From: Zeus faber
Taxonomy: Eukaryota > Chordata > Actinopteri > Zeiformes > Zeidae
Direction: 5' to 3'
Length of the DNA stretch: 64,000 nt
NCBI GenBank assembly: GCA_960531495.1
Contig: OY482854.1
Location: forward strand, 15,424,308-15,488,307
Made by a program: the position numbers and the translations under genes. Below are positions 1 through 64,000 of this stretch, piece after piece (the stretch's first letter is position 1; each line of letters starts with the position of its first letter). The notes under the pieces are model-generated. The model did not search any database, was not told where the DNA came from, and saw only the letters and a program-made list of their open reading frames with translations.

Positions 1-64000
<64,000 letters not shown>

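Overview
The window is vertebrate genomic DNA, almost certainly from a ray-finned (teleost) fish. It contains one multi-exon gene on the + strand with canonical intron borders, dozens of long CA/GT dinucleotide tracts, and relics of Tc1/mariner and hAT transposons of the kinds common in fish. The dinucleotide repeats are so dense that a repeat-rich lineage such as the cod group is possible, but the sequence does not settle this.

The gene is an interior piece of diaph1 (Diaphanous-related formin 1, mDia1 type). I could place 15 coding exons between 1357 and 63502. Joined, they give 2,206 nt, i.e. 735 codons plus one base, with every phase consistent. In order they encode the end of the FH3/DID armadillo region and the dimerisation segment (1357-1469, 4812-4927, 7785-7849), a coiled coil (9953-10132), the proline-rich FH1 domain (13882-14400), and the actin-nucleating FH2 domain up to the basic C-terminal helix (17330-63502). 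The GTPase-binding N-terminus lies upstream of the window and the DAD autoregulatory segment lies downstream.

Three features of gene structure stand out. First, a 9-nt microexon (17626-17634) encodes Thr-Ser-Lys. Second, it is followed by a 41,990-bp intron (17635-59624) that splits the FH2 domain. Third, the 200-bp intron 62418-62617 is a U12-type AT-AC intron with perfect matches to the minor-spliceosome donor and branch-site consensus.

Layout: 1-17634 holds seven exons with introns of 0.2-3.7 kb, including a Tc1-like element (1523-3455) that appears to carry a nested second repeat. 17635-59624 is the giant intron. I recognise no nested gene in it; it carries an hAT relic (about 20260-21870), a hAT-like MITE (30903-31546), a second Tc1 relic (about 37410-37980), a CpG-rich block (39459-39690), an inverted copy of the nested repeat (57230-57690) and many microsatellites. 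59625-63502 is a compact cluster of eight FH2 exons, with a 342-bp hAT-type MITE in one intron. All eleven dinucleotide tracts longer than 100 bp are (GT)n on the coding strand, so the pre-mRNA would carry long UG repeats. Most other open frames in the window are artefacts of repeats.
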